A stretch of 64,000 bases of DNA, from assembly GCA_015693905.1 (NCBI GenBank), contig CP065161.1, positions 930,001-994,000 of the forward strand, written 5' to 3'. The notes beneath the pieces are model-generated. The model did not search any database, was not told the origin of the DNA, and was given only the letters and a program-made list of their open reading frames with translations. Both the position numbers and the translations under genes were made by a program. Numbering within the stretch: the stretch's first letter is position 1; each line of letters opens with the position of its first letter. Origin of the DNA: Rhodobacterales bacterium HKCCA1288. GTDB taxonomy: Bacteria > Pseudomonadota > Alphaproteobacteria > Rhodobacterales > Rhodobacteraceae. Of this stretch, positions 33,150 to 42,320 are shown in pieces.

Positions 33150-33790
33150 CGCGGGTGATCAAAGGCGATCAGCGCGGGGCTAGAGGCCACCATCCATCCA
33201 TCAAACAAGGCCCGCCCATCGGTGTCGGTGATGCGCATATGGGCGAAAGCATCTGAATTGGCGTCACCCTCAGGATAACGGCATTCAACCATTTCAACCG
33301 TGATACGGCCAAGCCGCGCCGCGGCCCCAGTCGCCAATTCCAAATCACGCGACTGCGCCAAGGTTTTGTCCAAGGCGCGCAACAGCGCCCCTGACCCCGT
33401 TTCTGTTGCGATTTCTGTGATAGACGTCACGCCGCCCAAATCAGGTTCAGCGGGGCTTGTTTCCAAGAGGACGCCCGATTGCCCCGCATCGCCATTATCG
33501 GTCAGGGTCACATCCCCGTTTTCCTCTTGCGGCACGATCACAGGCGCCACCTCCCCCATAGCGGGGGCAGGCGCGATAACTGTGCCGCTGCCAAGAGGAA
33601 GGCTGCCTTCACCAAAGGTTTGCGGGCGGCTTGTCTCTGCACCAGTATCAAGCGGCAAAGGATCAATCGGGATCACAACAATGCCATCGGCGGACACTTG
33701 CCCATTCAAACCCAAGGATTGATCTTGCGCGCTCACAGGGCCTACGCAAATGGCTGATATCAACGCCAATCCCGCCAGACGCGCCCGCAT
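33113..33790 (-). CDS. DUF2155 exported protein
   Basis: A 225-residue secreted protein. The signal peptide ends near VGPVSAQD. A long acidic, low-complexity middle follows. The C-terminal DUF2155 domain (from about residue 130) has [34 protein letters not shown] and the ending [25 protein letters not shown] in the usual order. Only two cysteines are seen, probably disulphide-bonded. The protein is periplasmic; its function is unknown. It lies 1 bp after the mlaD stop, in the widely conserved alphaproteobacterial order NDUFA12-mlaD-DUF2155-aat. Confidence 0.9.
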   Translation of the reverse strand: MRARLAGLALISAICVGPVSAQDQSLGLNGQVSADGIVVIPIDPLPLDTGAETSRPQTFGEGSLPLGSGTVIAPAPAMGEVAPVIVPQEENGDVTLTDNGDAGQSGVLLETSPAEPDLGGVTSITEIATETGSGALLRALDKTLAQSRDLELATGAAARLGRITVEMVECRYPEGDANSDAFAHMRITDTDGRALFDGWMVASSPALIAFDHPRYDVWVLRCSTS

Positions 33791-33791
33791 G

Positions 33792-34244
33792 TTACTGCCC
33801 AGATCCCGAGAAGGCGCGCATCAGCAAGGTCACAAGGCTGACCGAACTTTGTGTGTTTAACACCTCATCCCCAGCGGCCAAGTTAAACGGCGAACCACCC
33901 GGTTGGATGTCAACAAATGACCCACCCAAAAGCCCCTCTGAGGCGATGCTAACAATGCTGTCATCAGGCAAAAGAATATCGTCACGGATATTCAAGGTCG
34001 CTTCTGCGCGGAAGGTGGCAGGGTCAAGATTGAGGCTACTGACAGTGCCAACCCGAACGCCCGCAAGGCGCACATCTGTGCCAATCCCGATCCCTTCTGC
34101 AGAGCGGAACAGCGCCGATACCTCGTAGCTTGACCCCGTGCTGCGCCCGATCCCGCCGATTTCAGCGGCATAGAGCAGAAACCCCGCAGCTACGGCCAAG
34201 ACCGCACCGCCGACCAAAATTTCGCTCAATCTATTTTCGGCCAT
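33792..34244 (-). CDS. mlaD: MlaD family outer-membrane lipid asymmetry protein
   Basis: A 150-residue protein with an N-terminal membrane anchor (LVGGAVLAVAAGFLLYA). One MCE domain follows (YEVSALFRSAEGIGIGTDVRLAGVRVG...). MlaD binds phospholipids on the periplasmic side of the MlaFEDB transporter that returns misplaced phospholipid from the outer membrane. The permease and ATPase genes are not in this window. The ATG at 34244 follows GAGAGGGG; a GTG directly before it is possible. Confidence 0.93.
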   Translation of the reverse strand: MAENRLSEILVGGAVLAVAAGFLLYAAEIGGIGRSTGSSYEVSALFRSAEGIGIGTDVRLAGVRVGTVSSLNLDPATFRAEATLNIRDDILLPDDSIVSIASEGLLGGSFVDIQPGGSPFNLAAGDEVLNTQSSVSLVTLLMRAFSGSGQ

Positions 34245-34283
34245 CACGGAACCCCTCTCATGCTGCCAAAAAAGCGCACAGGC

Positions 34284-34661
34284 TTATTCGGGGCTCCATG
34301 CCTCGTAATCCTTGCGCGCGACTGGTGCGGCCTGACGCAACGAACCCGCAGGCGCATAGGCCGCTTCTGATCCCGTCAGGTTCATTTCGTGCTCTTTTTC
34401 CCACGCTTTACGCGCAAGCGGCGCATCGGCAGGGGATTTATCCCATGTGTGATGCAACCAGCCATGCCAATCAGGGCTGATGCGGCTGGCTTCGGCCTCG
34501 CCATTGAAAATCACCCAACGGCGTTTGCCATCGCGGGATTGGTAGAACACATTGCCCTGCGCATCCTCACCCACCTTCTGGCCCTTCCGCCAAGTGTAGA
34601 GTTGCGTTCCAACCGTCTGACCATTCCACCAAGTCACAAGGCGCAGCAGGAATGAGAGCAT
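34284..34661 (-). CDS. NDUFA12-family accessory subunit of NADH:ubiquinone oxidoreductase
   Basis: A 125-residue protein of the NDUFA12/B17.2 family, an accessory subunit of complex I shared by alphaproteobacteria and mitochondria. Signatures are [57 protein letters not shown] (pieces in order) and the C-terminal YEAWSPE. The ATG at 34661 is preceded by TTTGGAG. It lies apart from the nuo operon, at the head of the mlaD-DUF2155 group, as in many relatives. Confidence 0.95.
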   Translation of the reverse strand: MLSFLLRLVTWWNGQTVGTQLYTWRKGQKVGEDAQGNVFYQSRDGKRRWVIFNGEAEASRISPDWHGWLHHTWDKSPADAPLARKAWEKEHEMNLTGSEAAYAPAGSLRQAAPVARKDYEAWSPE

Positions 34662-34822
34662 GACAATCTCCAAACTAAATCGCGTGTCGTTTTGTCTTCT
34701 AATGCCGCAACACGCCGCTAAGGTCTAGGGGCAATGCCAATAACAACTGCGACAGATGTTGTTTTGCACACGCCAGCGCCCTAAACATAACCCTCAGGGA
34801 AACACGCGAGGAGAAAAACGCC

Positions 34823-36115
34823 ATGTCCGACCCCAAAAGCCTAAAATTTGACACGCTGCAGATCCATGCAGGTGCGCATCCAGACCCTGCAACCGGCGCA
34901 CGCCAAACGCCGATCTATCAAACCACGGCCTATGTGTTCAAAGATGCTGATCACGCGGCGCGTCTGTTTAACTTGCAAGAGGTCGGCTTTATTTACTCGC
35001 GCCTGACCAACCCCACAGTCGCTGTGCTACAAGAGCGGATCGCGACCCTAGAGGGAGGTGTTGGTGCGGTTTGTTGCTCGTCTGGTCATGCGGCGCAGAT
35101 CATGGCCCTGTTTCCGCTCATGGGCCCAGGCTGCAACATCGTGGCCTCTACGCGCCTTTATGGCGGCACAGTCACCCAATTCAGCCAGACCATCAAACGC
35201 TTTGGGTGGTCTGCAAAATTTGTTGATTTCGATGATCTTGACGCGGTGAAAGCGGCGATTGACGATAACACGCGCGCCGTGTTCTGCGAGGCCATCGCAA
35301 ACCCGGGTGGCTATATCACCGATCTGCGCAGCATTGCGAATATCGCAGATGGCGCAGGCATCCCCTTGATCGTGGATAACACCTCTGCAACCCCCTATCT
35401 CTGCCGCCCAATTGAACATGGCGCGACATTGGTTGTGCATTCCACCACAAAATATCTCACAGGCAATGGCACTGTCACAGGCGGCTGTGTGGTTGATAGC
35501 GGCAAATTTGACTGGTCAGCCAGTGATAAATTTCCTTCGCTCTCGGCACCGGAACCTGCCTATCATGGCCTAAAATTCCACGAGGCGTTGGGGCCGATGG
35601 CCTTTACCTTCCACTCAATCGCGATTGGCTTGCGCGATTTGGGGATGACCATGAACCCGCAAGCGGCGCATTACACGCTGATGGGGATTGAGACCTTGTC
35701 GCTGCGGATGCAGCGCCATGTTGAGAATGCCGCGAAAATCGCTGCATGGCTTGAAAAGGATCCCCGCGTTGATTTCGTGACCTATGCGGGTCTGCCATCC
35801 TCGCCATATCATGGGCGGGTCAAGGATATCTGCCCCAAAGGTGCGGGCGCATTATTCACCTTTGCCGTGAAAGGCGGATATGAGGCCTGTGTGAAACTGG
35901 TAGATAGTCTTGAGCTGTTCAGCCATGTCGCCAATTTGGGCGATACGCGTTCGCTGATCATTCATTCAGCATCAACCACCCACCGCCAGCTGACCCCAGA
36001 ACAGCAACAAGCAGCGGGGGCAGCACCTAATGTGGTGCGTGTCTCCATTGGGATTGAAGATGCAGATGATCTGATTGCCGATCTTGATCAGGCCTTGGCC
36101 AAAGCAACCGCGTAA
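34823..36115 (+). CDS. metY: O-acetylhomoserine aminocarboxypropyltransferase (sulfhydrylase)
   Basis: A 430-residue PLP enzyme that makes homocysteine (or methionine) from O-acetylhomoserine and sulfide or methanethiol. The long MetY form is recognised by TLQIHAGAHPDPATGARQTPIYQT, YSRLTNPTVAVLQERIA, the SSGHAAQ loop, and the Schiff-base lysine at about 210 in HSTTKYLTGNG. The MetY-specific insertion KFPSLSAPEPAYHGL follows. CGAGGAG precedes the ATG. No SAM riboswitch is visible upstream, only an AACAAC/GTTGTT hairpin near 34742-34763. A strong terminator follows. Confidence 0.94.
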   Translation: MSDPKSLKFDTLQIHAGAHPDPATGARQTPIYQTTAYVFKDADHAARLFNLQEVGFIYSRLTNPTVAVLQERIATLEGGVGAVCCSSGHAAQIMALFPLMGPGCNIVASTRLYGGTVTQFSQTIKRFGWSAKFVDFDDLDAVKAAIDDNTRAVFCEAIANPGGYITDLRSIANIADGAGIPLIVDNTSATPYLCRPIEHGATLVVHSTTKYLTGNGTVTGGCVVDSGKFDWSASDKFPSLSAPEPAYHGLKFHEALGPMAFTFHSIAIGLRDLGMTMNPQAAHYTLMGIETLSLRMQRHVENAAKIAAWLEKDPRVDFVTYAGLPSSPYHGRVKDICPKGAGALFTFAVKGGYEACVKLVDSLELFSHVANLGDTRSLIIHSASTTHRQLTPEQQQAAGAAPNVVRVSIGIEDADDLIADLDQALAKATA

Positions 36116-36135
36116 ACCTTGCGCCACTGAAAAAG

Positions 36136-36173
36136 AAAAACCCCCGTCCAAACAGATTTGGATGGGGGTTTTT
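36136..36173 (+). terminator. Strong intrinsic terminator of metY
   Basis: AAAAACCCCCGTCCAAA pairs with TTTGGATGGGGGTTTTT around a short CAGA-type loop, ending in five T residues. It lies 20 bp after the metY stop and is symmetric enough to work in both directions. Confidence 0.92.
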
Positions 36174-36182
36174 GATAGGTTC

Positions 36183-36297
36183 GGGCAGAGGCCAGTGTCG
36201 GCTGCTAAACTGGGGACTGGCCTCTGCCCCGGGCTACGATGGGGTTACGGAGTAGCCCGCACCCAACCTGCAAGATTGGCCAGCTGCAGGAGGGGTG
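36183..36297 (+). ncRNA. Three-hairpin structured segment, candidate non-coding RNA or leader
   Basis: Three stems follow one another with almost no spacing. A 14-bp perfect stem (36183-36196 with 36216-36229) has a 19-nt loop. GGGCTAC/GTAGCCC (36231-36237 with 36252-36258) has a 14-nt loop. A composite stem joins CACCC/GGGTG (36260-36264 with 36293-36297) and CCTGCA/TGCAGG (36267-36272 with 36285-36290). Two stems have GC-rich loops that could pair further. No protein frame explains this, and it follows a terminator, so it is not metY mRNA. It could be a stable small RNA, a long leader of the winged-helix gene at 36567, or a DNA-level cruciform or integration relic. No known family recognised. 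The strand is inferred from the downstream gene. Confidence 0.4.
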
Positions 36298-36566
36298 TTC
36301 GAATATCTGCGGAAAAGTCCCAAATTGATACACCCGACTAAGGTGCTTGCATCAAGAATTCAGGTCTGAGATTTCCCCGTGAATCGCATGTGACACATCG
36401 GGCGCTCGTTTTCAATCATTTTGATTATTTTTTATGAATTTCAATGCAGAGAAGGCGTTGCATTTGGGAAACATATATGAATTATAGTTACATATAGATA
36501 TGAGATATGAGCGGCTTAGCGGCGAGATTGGTATAACCGCGCGGTCAGTTATTACGGAGTTTAAGC
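36298..36566 (+). other. AT-rich upstream region of the winged-helix gene
   Basis: No gene is seen. The stretch 36405-36515 is markedly AT-rich for this genome and contains overlapping ATATGA/ACATATA elements (around 36468-36510). These could be promoter elements or repeated binding sites. CGGAG before the GTG at 36567 is the ribosome site. Confidence 0.5.
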
Positions 36567-36890
36567 GTGGATCAAAGCTCGCTCAATGTGTTGTCGCGCA
36601 TGCGCCAGCTTTTGGCGTCGCTTGAGCGGGACTTGGGTCTCGTCTCGCTGCCCAAAGTAGAACTTGATCTTCTATACGCGACCGACCTTTTAGCTGAAAA
36701 TCCGGACGAGATTTTAACATCTGCAGAAATCCACAATCATCCGTTGATGCGAGACGTCCCCACAGCCACATTCAATCGTGCGCTGAAATCTCTTATGAAA
36801 AAGGGGTTTATACAGTTGAATTCTGACAGTCGCGCCAAACATTATCGCAAGACAGAGCATTGGCCCCGTCTTTTGCAGCGTGACGATTGA
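36567..36890 (+). CDS. Winged-helix DNA-binding protein of unknown family
   Basis: A 107-residue protein starting at GTG 36567 after CGGAG. After an N-terminal helix (VLSRMRQLLASLERDLG) the sequence fits a winged helix-turn-helix of MarR/PadR character. Helices LLYATDLLAEN and SAEIHNHPLMRDV lead to a recognition helix TATFNRALKSLMKKGF, then a wing with basic DSRAKHYRKTEHW. It is probably a small transcription factor. Next on the same strand is a six-span membrane protein whose promoter region it might bind. The AT-rich upstream region and lack of operon partners suggest accessory origin. I did not recognise a named regulator. Confidence 0.72.
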   Translation: MDQSSLNVLSRMRQLLASLERDLGLVSLPKVELDLLYATDLLAENPDEILTSAEIHNHPLMRDVPTATFNRALKSLMKKGFIQLNSDSRAKHYRKTEHWPRLLQRDD

Positions 36891-36934
36891 CAACAGTCAA
36901 ATATAAGCACTTGCAATCTTTAGGCATGAGTAAT

Positions 36935-36958
36935 AGGTCTTGATTCACAACAAGACCT
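36935..36958. repeat. 8-bp inverted repeat in the leader of the six-span membrane gene
   Basis: AGGTCTTG (36935-36942) and CAAGACCT (36951-36958) are perfect inverted copies around ATTCACAA. There is no T-tract. It lies 56 bp before the GTG at 37014 and could be an operator for the adjacent winged-helix protein. Confidence 0.45.
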
Positions 36959-37013
36959 TAAGATTGATTATCGTAGTTCGGAGCGGGCTCTCACCTCCAA
37001 AGGAGTCAACCGC

Positions 37014-37607
37014 GTGGTTAAATGGTTTAAATGTCTTGCGGGACCTGCGTTCCTGCGCGCTGTTTCACATCTGAAAACCGCTTTTTTCGTGTCCTCAGCC
37101 CTGTTGGGTGCCGCGCTGATCAATCATGGCTTGATGAGCCAAACCAATGCGACCCTCCATTATGCCACGGGGTCCGTTTTGATCTTCTTTGGCTTTGCAA
37201 CCATCGCCAAAGTTCTGACCGCTTGGCTTTATTCACATTCTGGGCTTCTCTACGGCCTGCCAGGTATCGCGCTGACTGTATATATCTACGACACCGAAAA
37301 TGATGCCCATCTTTTCTTACTGGGCATGATCGGGCTCACGGTGCCCGTTCTCGCGTTCAAACTGCTGGCCTTCTTGGGGCACTATATCACAGTGGCACAG
37401 CGCCAGTCATGGCGGGTGTTACCACCCGTTACTATCGCAAGTAGTGCAATTTTGATGATCTGTGCATGGGTGATAGCGCCCAACGCAGAATTTGGGCTTT
37501 CAGCACTTTTTGAATTGGCGGCTGTCGCACTGTTTGATGCATGCCTGCTGATGAGTGTGCTGTTGATCGCCCTGGCCCTGACACGCGCCTACGAGCAATG
37601 GCGCTGA
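37014..37607 (+). CDS. Hypothetical six-span membrane protein
   Basis: A 197-residue inner-membrane protein starting at GTG 37014 after AAAGGAG. Six hydrophobic segments are visible at roughly residues 20-42, 47-72, 78-92, 99-126, 137-160 and 164-190. There is a conserved-looking histidine in the first loop (INHGLM) and another in LYSHSGLLYG. No transport or enzyme motif is recognised, and I cannot name a family. It lies behind a small winged-helix gene in a relatively AT-rich stretch, so a regulated membrane protein with accessory character is plausible. Confidence 0.7.
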   Translation: MVKWFKCLAGPAFLRAVSHLKTAFFVSSALLGAALINHGLMSQTNATLHYATGSVLIFFGFATIAKVLTAWLYSHSGLLYGLPGIALTVYIYDTENDAHLFLLGMIGLTVPVLAFKLLAFLGHYITVAQRQSWRVLPPVTIASSAILMICAWVIAPNAEFGLSALFELAAVALFDACLLMSVLLIALALTRAYEQWR

Positions 37608-37736
37608 TCTCGTTCAAATTTTTATAAATATAGCGCTTATCTGGTTTATGCCCCCTGCAACTATCGTATAGAGTTGGGCGCAAGGAGGGAAAAATACCTC
37701 CCCTTTGGCCCACTTAACGAGAAGCGCATCGGTATT

Positions 37737-39479
37737 TTGAGCACGGAGTTCACGCTACACCTGTCGCCCGAGGCCATTAGCCTTGCTTCACGCCGCTCTG
37801 ATGATGCGTGGGAGGTAGTCGTTCGCACCGCGCCAGATGCAGAGGATCTCAGCGCCGCTTTCGCGCAGATGAAATCTCTGATTGAGGCCAAAGACAACGC
37901 CCAAGTTTTGGTGATTGTCCCGCGCGAGCAAGTTCTGTTTACAAGCTGCGAAGCCCCTGATGAGGCCACCCCCGCCGCTGAGCGGCGCGCAGTCGAGGCT
38001 AAACTGGATGGCCTCACCCCCTATGAATTGTCGGAATTGCAATATGATTGGCTGCGCACGGATTCCGTGATCCAAATCGCCGCCATTGCAGCGGAAACCA
38101 TCCAAGCCGCGCAAGAGTTTATAAAATCCTACGGGATCACGGCTGTGGCATTGACCGTGGAAACACTGCCAGATGATTATGATGGAACGCCCATCTTTCG
38201 TTTGGCAAAGCGCCCCAAACCGACACCGCATGTGCAAAACCTTGCGACCATTCCTGCCCCCAAGCGCAAAATTCGCCTGGAGGACATCGCGCTCTTCGTG
38301 CCGCGTTTTCGCAAAGGAATGGCCCTTGGTCTTGGCGGGGGGCTTGCCGTGATTGTTGCGGCATTTCTCCTGATGCCTTCTGTCCCAGAGCAGGATGTGA
38401 CGCCTGAAGCCCCCGCTGTTGTCGCAGCAACGCCCACAGTTACCGAACCAGCCCCAAGCGCGCCTGCGGCAAGCGGCCTGCCTGCGCCCGATGTGGCACT
38501 TATGGCGACAGCGCCTACCCTGACTGCGCCAAGGCCACGGCGTGACGGCACCATCCTTGCCGCGATTGACCCGATCTTGACCCAACAAGATGCACTGGCC
38601 CTACGCCCCCCCTTGGGCGGTATCGGCGATGATGCCCCGCCGCCAATCCTCTCGCCGATCCCCTTTGGCGCGGGCAGCGTTTTGAACAGCGCGGGTCTTG
38701 TCGATCCAACCCCTGAGGGGGCGTTGAACCCCGATGGTGTATTGGTCTTTGATGCGGCGCCCCCCGTTGCGGCAATCCCGCGCCCCGATGCCATCCTAGA
38801 GGCGGCCCGTGCAGCACGGCTTGAACAAATCGAAACATTGGCAGCCACACTGCCGCGCCTCAGACCTGAGAATTTCGCAGAAATCCTTGAGCGCCAGCAA
38901 TTAAACGGCTTTACGCGCAGCGAATTAAGCAGCATCACGCCGCAACTGCGCCCTGCATCGCTTCAAGAAATTGCCGAAGCGGCCCGCGCCGCCGAGGCAG
39001 CAGCCCTCGCCGTCAGTGAAGGACGCAGCGCCAATCAGGCCTTGATCAGCAATTTGGCTGTCGCACGTTCGCTTTTGCCACAGGCCCGCCCCTCGGGCTT
39101 TGAGGCGGTGGTGGCCGCTGCAACACCTGCAAGCGCCGCTGCACCAAATGGTGTTGCTGCAGAGGCTGCGGCACAATCAGGCGCAGATGAGGAAATTGAG
39201 GCGGAAATTGCCGCCGTCAGCACCGACACCCCATCCGGCGAACGGGTGACCCGCGCCGCGACCAATCGCAATGCCATAAATTTGCGCGACACGAATTTGA
39301 TTGGTGTCACTGGCCCTTCGAGCAGCCGCCGCGCCTTGGTGCGCCTGCCATCGGGTCGGTTTGTTACGGTCGAAGTTGGAGATCGTCTTGACGGGGGGCG
39401 GGTCGCCGCGATTGGCGATGACAGCCTTCAATACATCAAGGACGGCGAAAACATCACGCTAGAGGTGCCAAACGGCTAA
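37737..39479 (+). CDS. Single-pass membrane protein with GspL/PilM-like N-terminus and PilP/GspC-like C-terminus
   Basis: About 580 residues. The cytoplasmic N-terminus (residues 1-150) has the alternating beta/alpha pattern of GspL/PilM-type proteins (TLHLSPEAISLASRR, VLVIVPREQVLFTS). A membrane span (GGGLAVIVAAFLLMP) lies at about 225-240. A 270-residue Ala/Pro-rich periplasmic segment follows. The C-terminus has RRALVRLPSGRFVTVEVGDRLDGGRVAAIGDDSL, seen in parts, which resembles the HR/PilP domain of type IV pili or type II secretion. No ATG or GTG start is available. I chose TTG 37737 because similarity begins there; TTG 37674 is possible. Its 3' end overlaps mgtE by 4 bp. Confidence 0.72.
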   Translation: MSTEFTLHLSPEAISLASRRSDDAWEVVVRTAPDAEDLSAAFAQMKSLIEAKDNAQVLVIVPREQVLFTSCEAPDEATPAAERRAVEAKLDGLTPYELSELQYDWLRTDSVIQIAAIAAETIQAAQEFIKSYGITAVALTVETLPDDYDGTPIFRLAKRPKPTPHVQNLATIPAPKRKIRLEDIALFVPRFRKGMALGLGGGLAVIVAAFLLMPSVPEQDVTPEAPAVVAATPTVTEPAPSAPAASGLPAPDVALMATAPTLTAPRPRRDGTILAAIDPILTQQDALALRPPLGGIGDDAPPPILSPIPFGAGSVLNSAGLVDPTPEGALNPDGVLVFDAAPPVAAIPRPDAILEAARAARLEQIETLAATLPRLRPENFAEILERQQLNGFTRSELSSITPQLRPASLQEIAEAARAAEAAALAVSEGRSANQALISNLAVARSLLPQARPSGFEAVVAAATPASAAAPNGVAAEAAAQSGADEEIEAEIAAVSTDTPSGERVTRAATNRNAINLRDTNLIGVTGPSSSRRALVRLPSGRFVTVEVGDRLDGGRVAAIGDDSLQYIKDGENITLEVPNG

Positions 39480-40864
39480 ATCAGGACAAGTGCTGCGAGG
39501 CCAAGAAAGGCGAAGAAGCCCACAACATCGGTGACCGTGGTCACGAATGTGCCAGAGGCGAGCGCAGGATCCGCGCCAAAGCGTTCTAACGCAACGGGGA
39601 TCAATATCCCCGCCAATCCCGCCACAACAAGATTAACCACCATTGCGCCTGCAATCACGCCGCCCAAGAGAACGGAATCGAACCAAACATAACCCACAAT
39701 GCCCATCACAAGGGCAAAGGCGAAACCGTTCAAAGCCCCCACGCCCGCCTCACGCATTACAACCCGCCACAGGTTGGCGGAGGTGAGGTCGCGTGTTGCA
39801 AGCCCACGCACAGCCAAGGCAAGGCTTTGCGTTCCGGCATTGCCGCCCATAGAGGCGACAATCGGCATCAACACGGCCAAGGCCACCAATTGCGCAATCA
39901 CCGCTTCGAATTGTGCAATCACCACCGAGGCCAAAATCGCCGTGCCCAAATTGACAAACAACCAAGGAAAACGTTGACGCACAGTTTCAAAGGTCGTGTC
40001 GCTAAGGCTTTCATCCACGCCCAAACCTGCAAGGCGGCGCAAATCCTCTTCATTGACCTCATCAAGAACGCTCATCGCGTCATCAATGGTGATCACGCCC
40101 ACCAATCGCCCATCATCATCGACAACGGGCGCAGAGATCAGGTGATACTGGTTAAAGGCGTAGGCGACATCATCCTCATCCTGCTTGGCAGGGATGGTGC
40201 GAAAGCTGTCTTCCAGAATGTCCTTCAATGATGTTGCCCGCGCACTCGACAACAACCGCCCAAGCGAGACATAACCCACAGGTTTCATCGCAGGGGTCAC
40301 GAGGATGATGTGATAGAATTGTTCGGGCAATTCCGCTTTTTCGGAACGCAGATAGTCAATCATCTGCCCGACATTCCAATGTTCGGGCGCGCGCACCACC
40401 TCGCGCTGCATAAGACGCCCAGCAGACCCTTCTGGAAAACTCAGCGCCTGTTCAACCGCGACCCGATCCGCATCGTCAAGCGCGCCAAGAATGGCCCCTT
40501 GCTGATCTTCTTCTAGGTCTTCGACCAGATCAACAACATCATCCGAGTCCAACTCGCGCACAGCATCGGCCAGAACATCGCTTGGCAAAAGCGGCAAAAT
40601 GTCTTCGCGGATTGACCAATCAAGTTCAGAGAGAACCTCACCATCAATCCCTCGCGACCAAAGCGCCAGAAGGGCTGCGCGCTCACCGCTGGAGATTTGT
40701 TCAAGAATATCAGCGATGTCAGCAGGGTGTAGCGGCTCCATCAACGCATCGATGGCGTCTACATCCTCGGCACTAACCGCACGCCGCAATTGCGCGCGCA
40801 AACTATCGTCCAACGCATAAGCGTCACGATCATCATCTAGATGGAGGTCTTGTTCGTCCAACAT
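39476..40864 (-). CDS. mgtE: Magnesium transporter MgtE
   Basis: A 462-residue MgtE. The acidic N domain (residues about 15-150, with LHPADIADILEQI repeats) is followed by two CBS domains (about 155-275, APVVDDDGRLVGVITIDDAM). Five C-terminal membrane helices carry the pore signature MPIVASMGGNAGTQ and the late GTFVTTVTDVVGFF. It is a Mg2+-gated channel of the inner membrane; cytosolic Mg2+ bound between N and CBS domains closes it. Its ATG is preceded by CGAGGTGGATC. No magnesium riboswitch is visible in the 108 bp upstream. Confidence 0.96.
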   Translation of the reverse strand: MLDEQDLHLDDDRDAYALDDSLRAQLRRAVSAEDVDAIDALMEPLHPADIADILEQISSGERAALLALWSRGIDGEVLSELDWSIREDILPLLPSDVLADAVRELDSDDVVDLVEDLEEDQQGAILGALDDADRVAVEQALSFPEGSAGRLMQREVVRAPEHWNVGQMIDYLRSEKAELPEQFYHIILVTPAMKPVGYVSLGRLLSSARATSLKDILEDSFRTIPAKQDEDDVAYAFNQYHLISAPVVDDDGRLVGVITIDDAMSVLDEVNEEDLRRLAGLGVDESLSDTTFETVRQRFPWLFVNLGTAILASVVIAQFEAVIAQLVALAVLMPIVASMGGNAGTQSLALAVRGLATRDLTSANLWRVVMREAGVGALNGFAFALVMGIVGYVWFDSVLLGGVIAGAMVVNLVVAGLAGILIPVALERFGADPALASGTFVTTVTDVVGFFAFLGLAALVLI

Positions 40865-40972
40865 GATCCACCTCGCGCAACAAGATCAGGCGTTGCGCGG
40901 GGTATGACATTGCAAAGCCGATCTGAAAAGGTGGTTTTGCGAAAAATCCCAAAAGGGACAGTCAGCGCGGGG

Positions 40973-42316
40973 TTACAGCTCGGCGCGAATGGCCGCTGCA
41001 ATATCCCCCACCACAGCCGCCATTAGCCCCTCATCCTCGGCTTCGGCCATAACGCGAATAAGGGGTTCTGTGCCTGATTTACGGATCAAAATACGCCCCG
41101 CCTGCCCCAATCGGGCTTCTGCCTCGGCGATGGCGGCCTTGACGGATGCTGCCTCTAACGGGGCTTTGTCGGGTGAAAAGCGCAGATTCTCTAACATCTG
41201 CGGAACGGGATCAAAGCTGCGGGCAAGCGCGCTTGCAGGTTTGTTCTGGCGCACCATTTCAGCCAAGAATTGCAAACCTGCCATCAACCCATCACCCGTG
41301 GTGGCATGGTCGCTCATGACGATATGGCCTGATTGCTCACCGCCAAGATTGTAGCCACCTGCGCGCATCGCCTCGACAACATAGCGATCCCCAACAGCCG
41401 TGCGGTGTAGGCCAATCCCGCGCCCGCCCAAAAACCGTTCCAATCCCAAATTTGACATCACAGTGCTCACCAATGCACCACCTTTGAGACGGTTCTCATC
41501 CGCCCATCGCGCCGCCAACAGCGCCATGATCTGATCCCCATCCGCAACTTGGCCCGCCTCATCAATGATCACAATGCGATCAGCATCGCCATCAAGGCAC
41601 AAGGCCACATCGGCCCCTGTTTCCTTGATCTTGGCAATCGCGGCTTGCGGCTTTGTTGACCCGACATTTTCGTTGATATTGAACCCATCAGGGCTCACGC
41701 CAATCGCCACGACTTCGGCGCCCAATTCCCAAAGCACTTCGGGGGCGGCGCGATATGCGGCACCATTGGCGCAGTCGATGACAACCTTCAAACCTTCAAG
41801 GCTTAGACCGTGGGGGAATGTGCCTTTGACGCGTTCGACATAGCGGAAACGACCATCATCAATGCGCCGCGCGCGCCCGATATTGCCCGCTTGTGCAGGT
41901 TGAATATCCCCAAACACAAGGGCTTCGATCTCGGCCTCTGCCTCGTCTGACAGTTTGAATCCATCAGGGCCAAAAAACTTAATCCCATTATCTGAGGCGG
42001 GGTTGTGGCTTGCGGATATCATCACACCAACATCCGCCCGCATGGAGGGGGTCAAAAGGCCCACAGCAGGGGTTGGCACAGGCCCCAGCAACAGAACATC
42101 CATGCCCGTGGAGGTGAAGCCCGCCGTCAGCGCATTTTCCAACATATAGCCCGACAGGCGCGTGTCTTTCCCGATCACAACACGATGGCCGCGCTCCATA
42201 TCGCGGCGGAAATAGCGCCCCGCCGCCGCCCCCAATTTCAGCGCCATATCGGCGGTCATGGGATAGCTGTTTGCCTGACCCCGCACCCCATCTGTGCCAA
42301 ATAATTTTCGTGCCAT
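40973..42316 (-). CDS. glmM: Phosphoglucosamine mutase
   Basis: A 447-residue alpha-D-phosphohexomutase that converts glucosamine-6-phosphate to glucosamine-1-phosphate for peptidoglycan and LPS. Start [13 protein letters not shown], phosphoserine loop ISASHNP with the active Ser at about 103, the metal loop CLDGDADR, the sugar loop GGEQSGH, and the phosphate site [12 protein letters not shown] are all intact. The ATG at 42316 lies 5 bp after the folP stop, so the two are co-translated. folP-glmM adjacency is common across bacteria. Confidence 0.97.
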   Translation of the reverse strand: MARKLFGTDGVRGQANSYPMTADMALKLGAAAGRYFRRDMERGHRVVIGKDTRLSGYMLENALTAGFTSTGMDVLLLGPVPTPAVGLLTPSMRADVGVMISASHNPASDNGIKFFGPDGFKLSDEAEAEIEALVFGDIQPAQAGNIGRARRIDDGRFRYVERVKGTFPHGLSLEGLKVVIDCANGAAYRAAPEVLWELGAEVVAIGVSPDGFNINENVGSTKPQAAIAKIKETGADVALCLDGDADRIVIIDEAGQVADGDQIMALLAARWADENRLKGGALVSTVMSNLGLERFLGGRGIGLHRTAVGDRYVVEAMRAGGYNLGGEQSGHIVMSDHATTGDGLMAGLQFLAEMVRQNKPASALARSFDPVPQMLENLRFSPDKAPLEAASVKAAIAEAEARLGQAGRILIRKSGTEPLIRVMAEAEDEGLMAAVVGDIAAAIRAEL

Positions 42317-42320
42317 TTTA

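Noticed and set aside
34680-34822. A SAM riboswitch upstream of metY
   Set aside because: The SAM-II blocks found before metZ are missing here; only a short hairpin is visible.
36183-36297. Structured segment as tmRNA, RNase P RNA, SRP RNA or 6S RNA
   Set aside because: No tag-coding frame, no GAGGAAAGUCC-type or SRP tetraloop elements, and no 6S-like central bubble; stems and order do not match these families.
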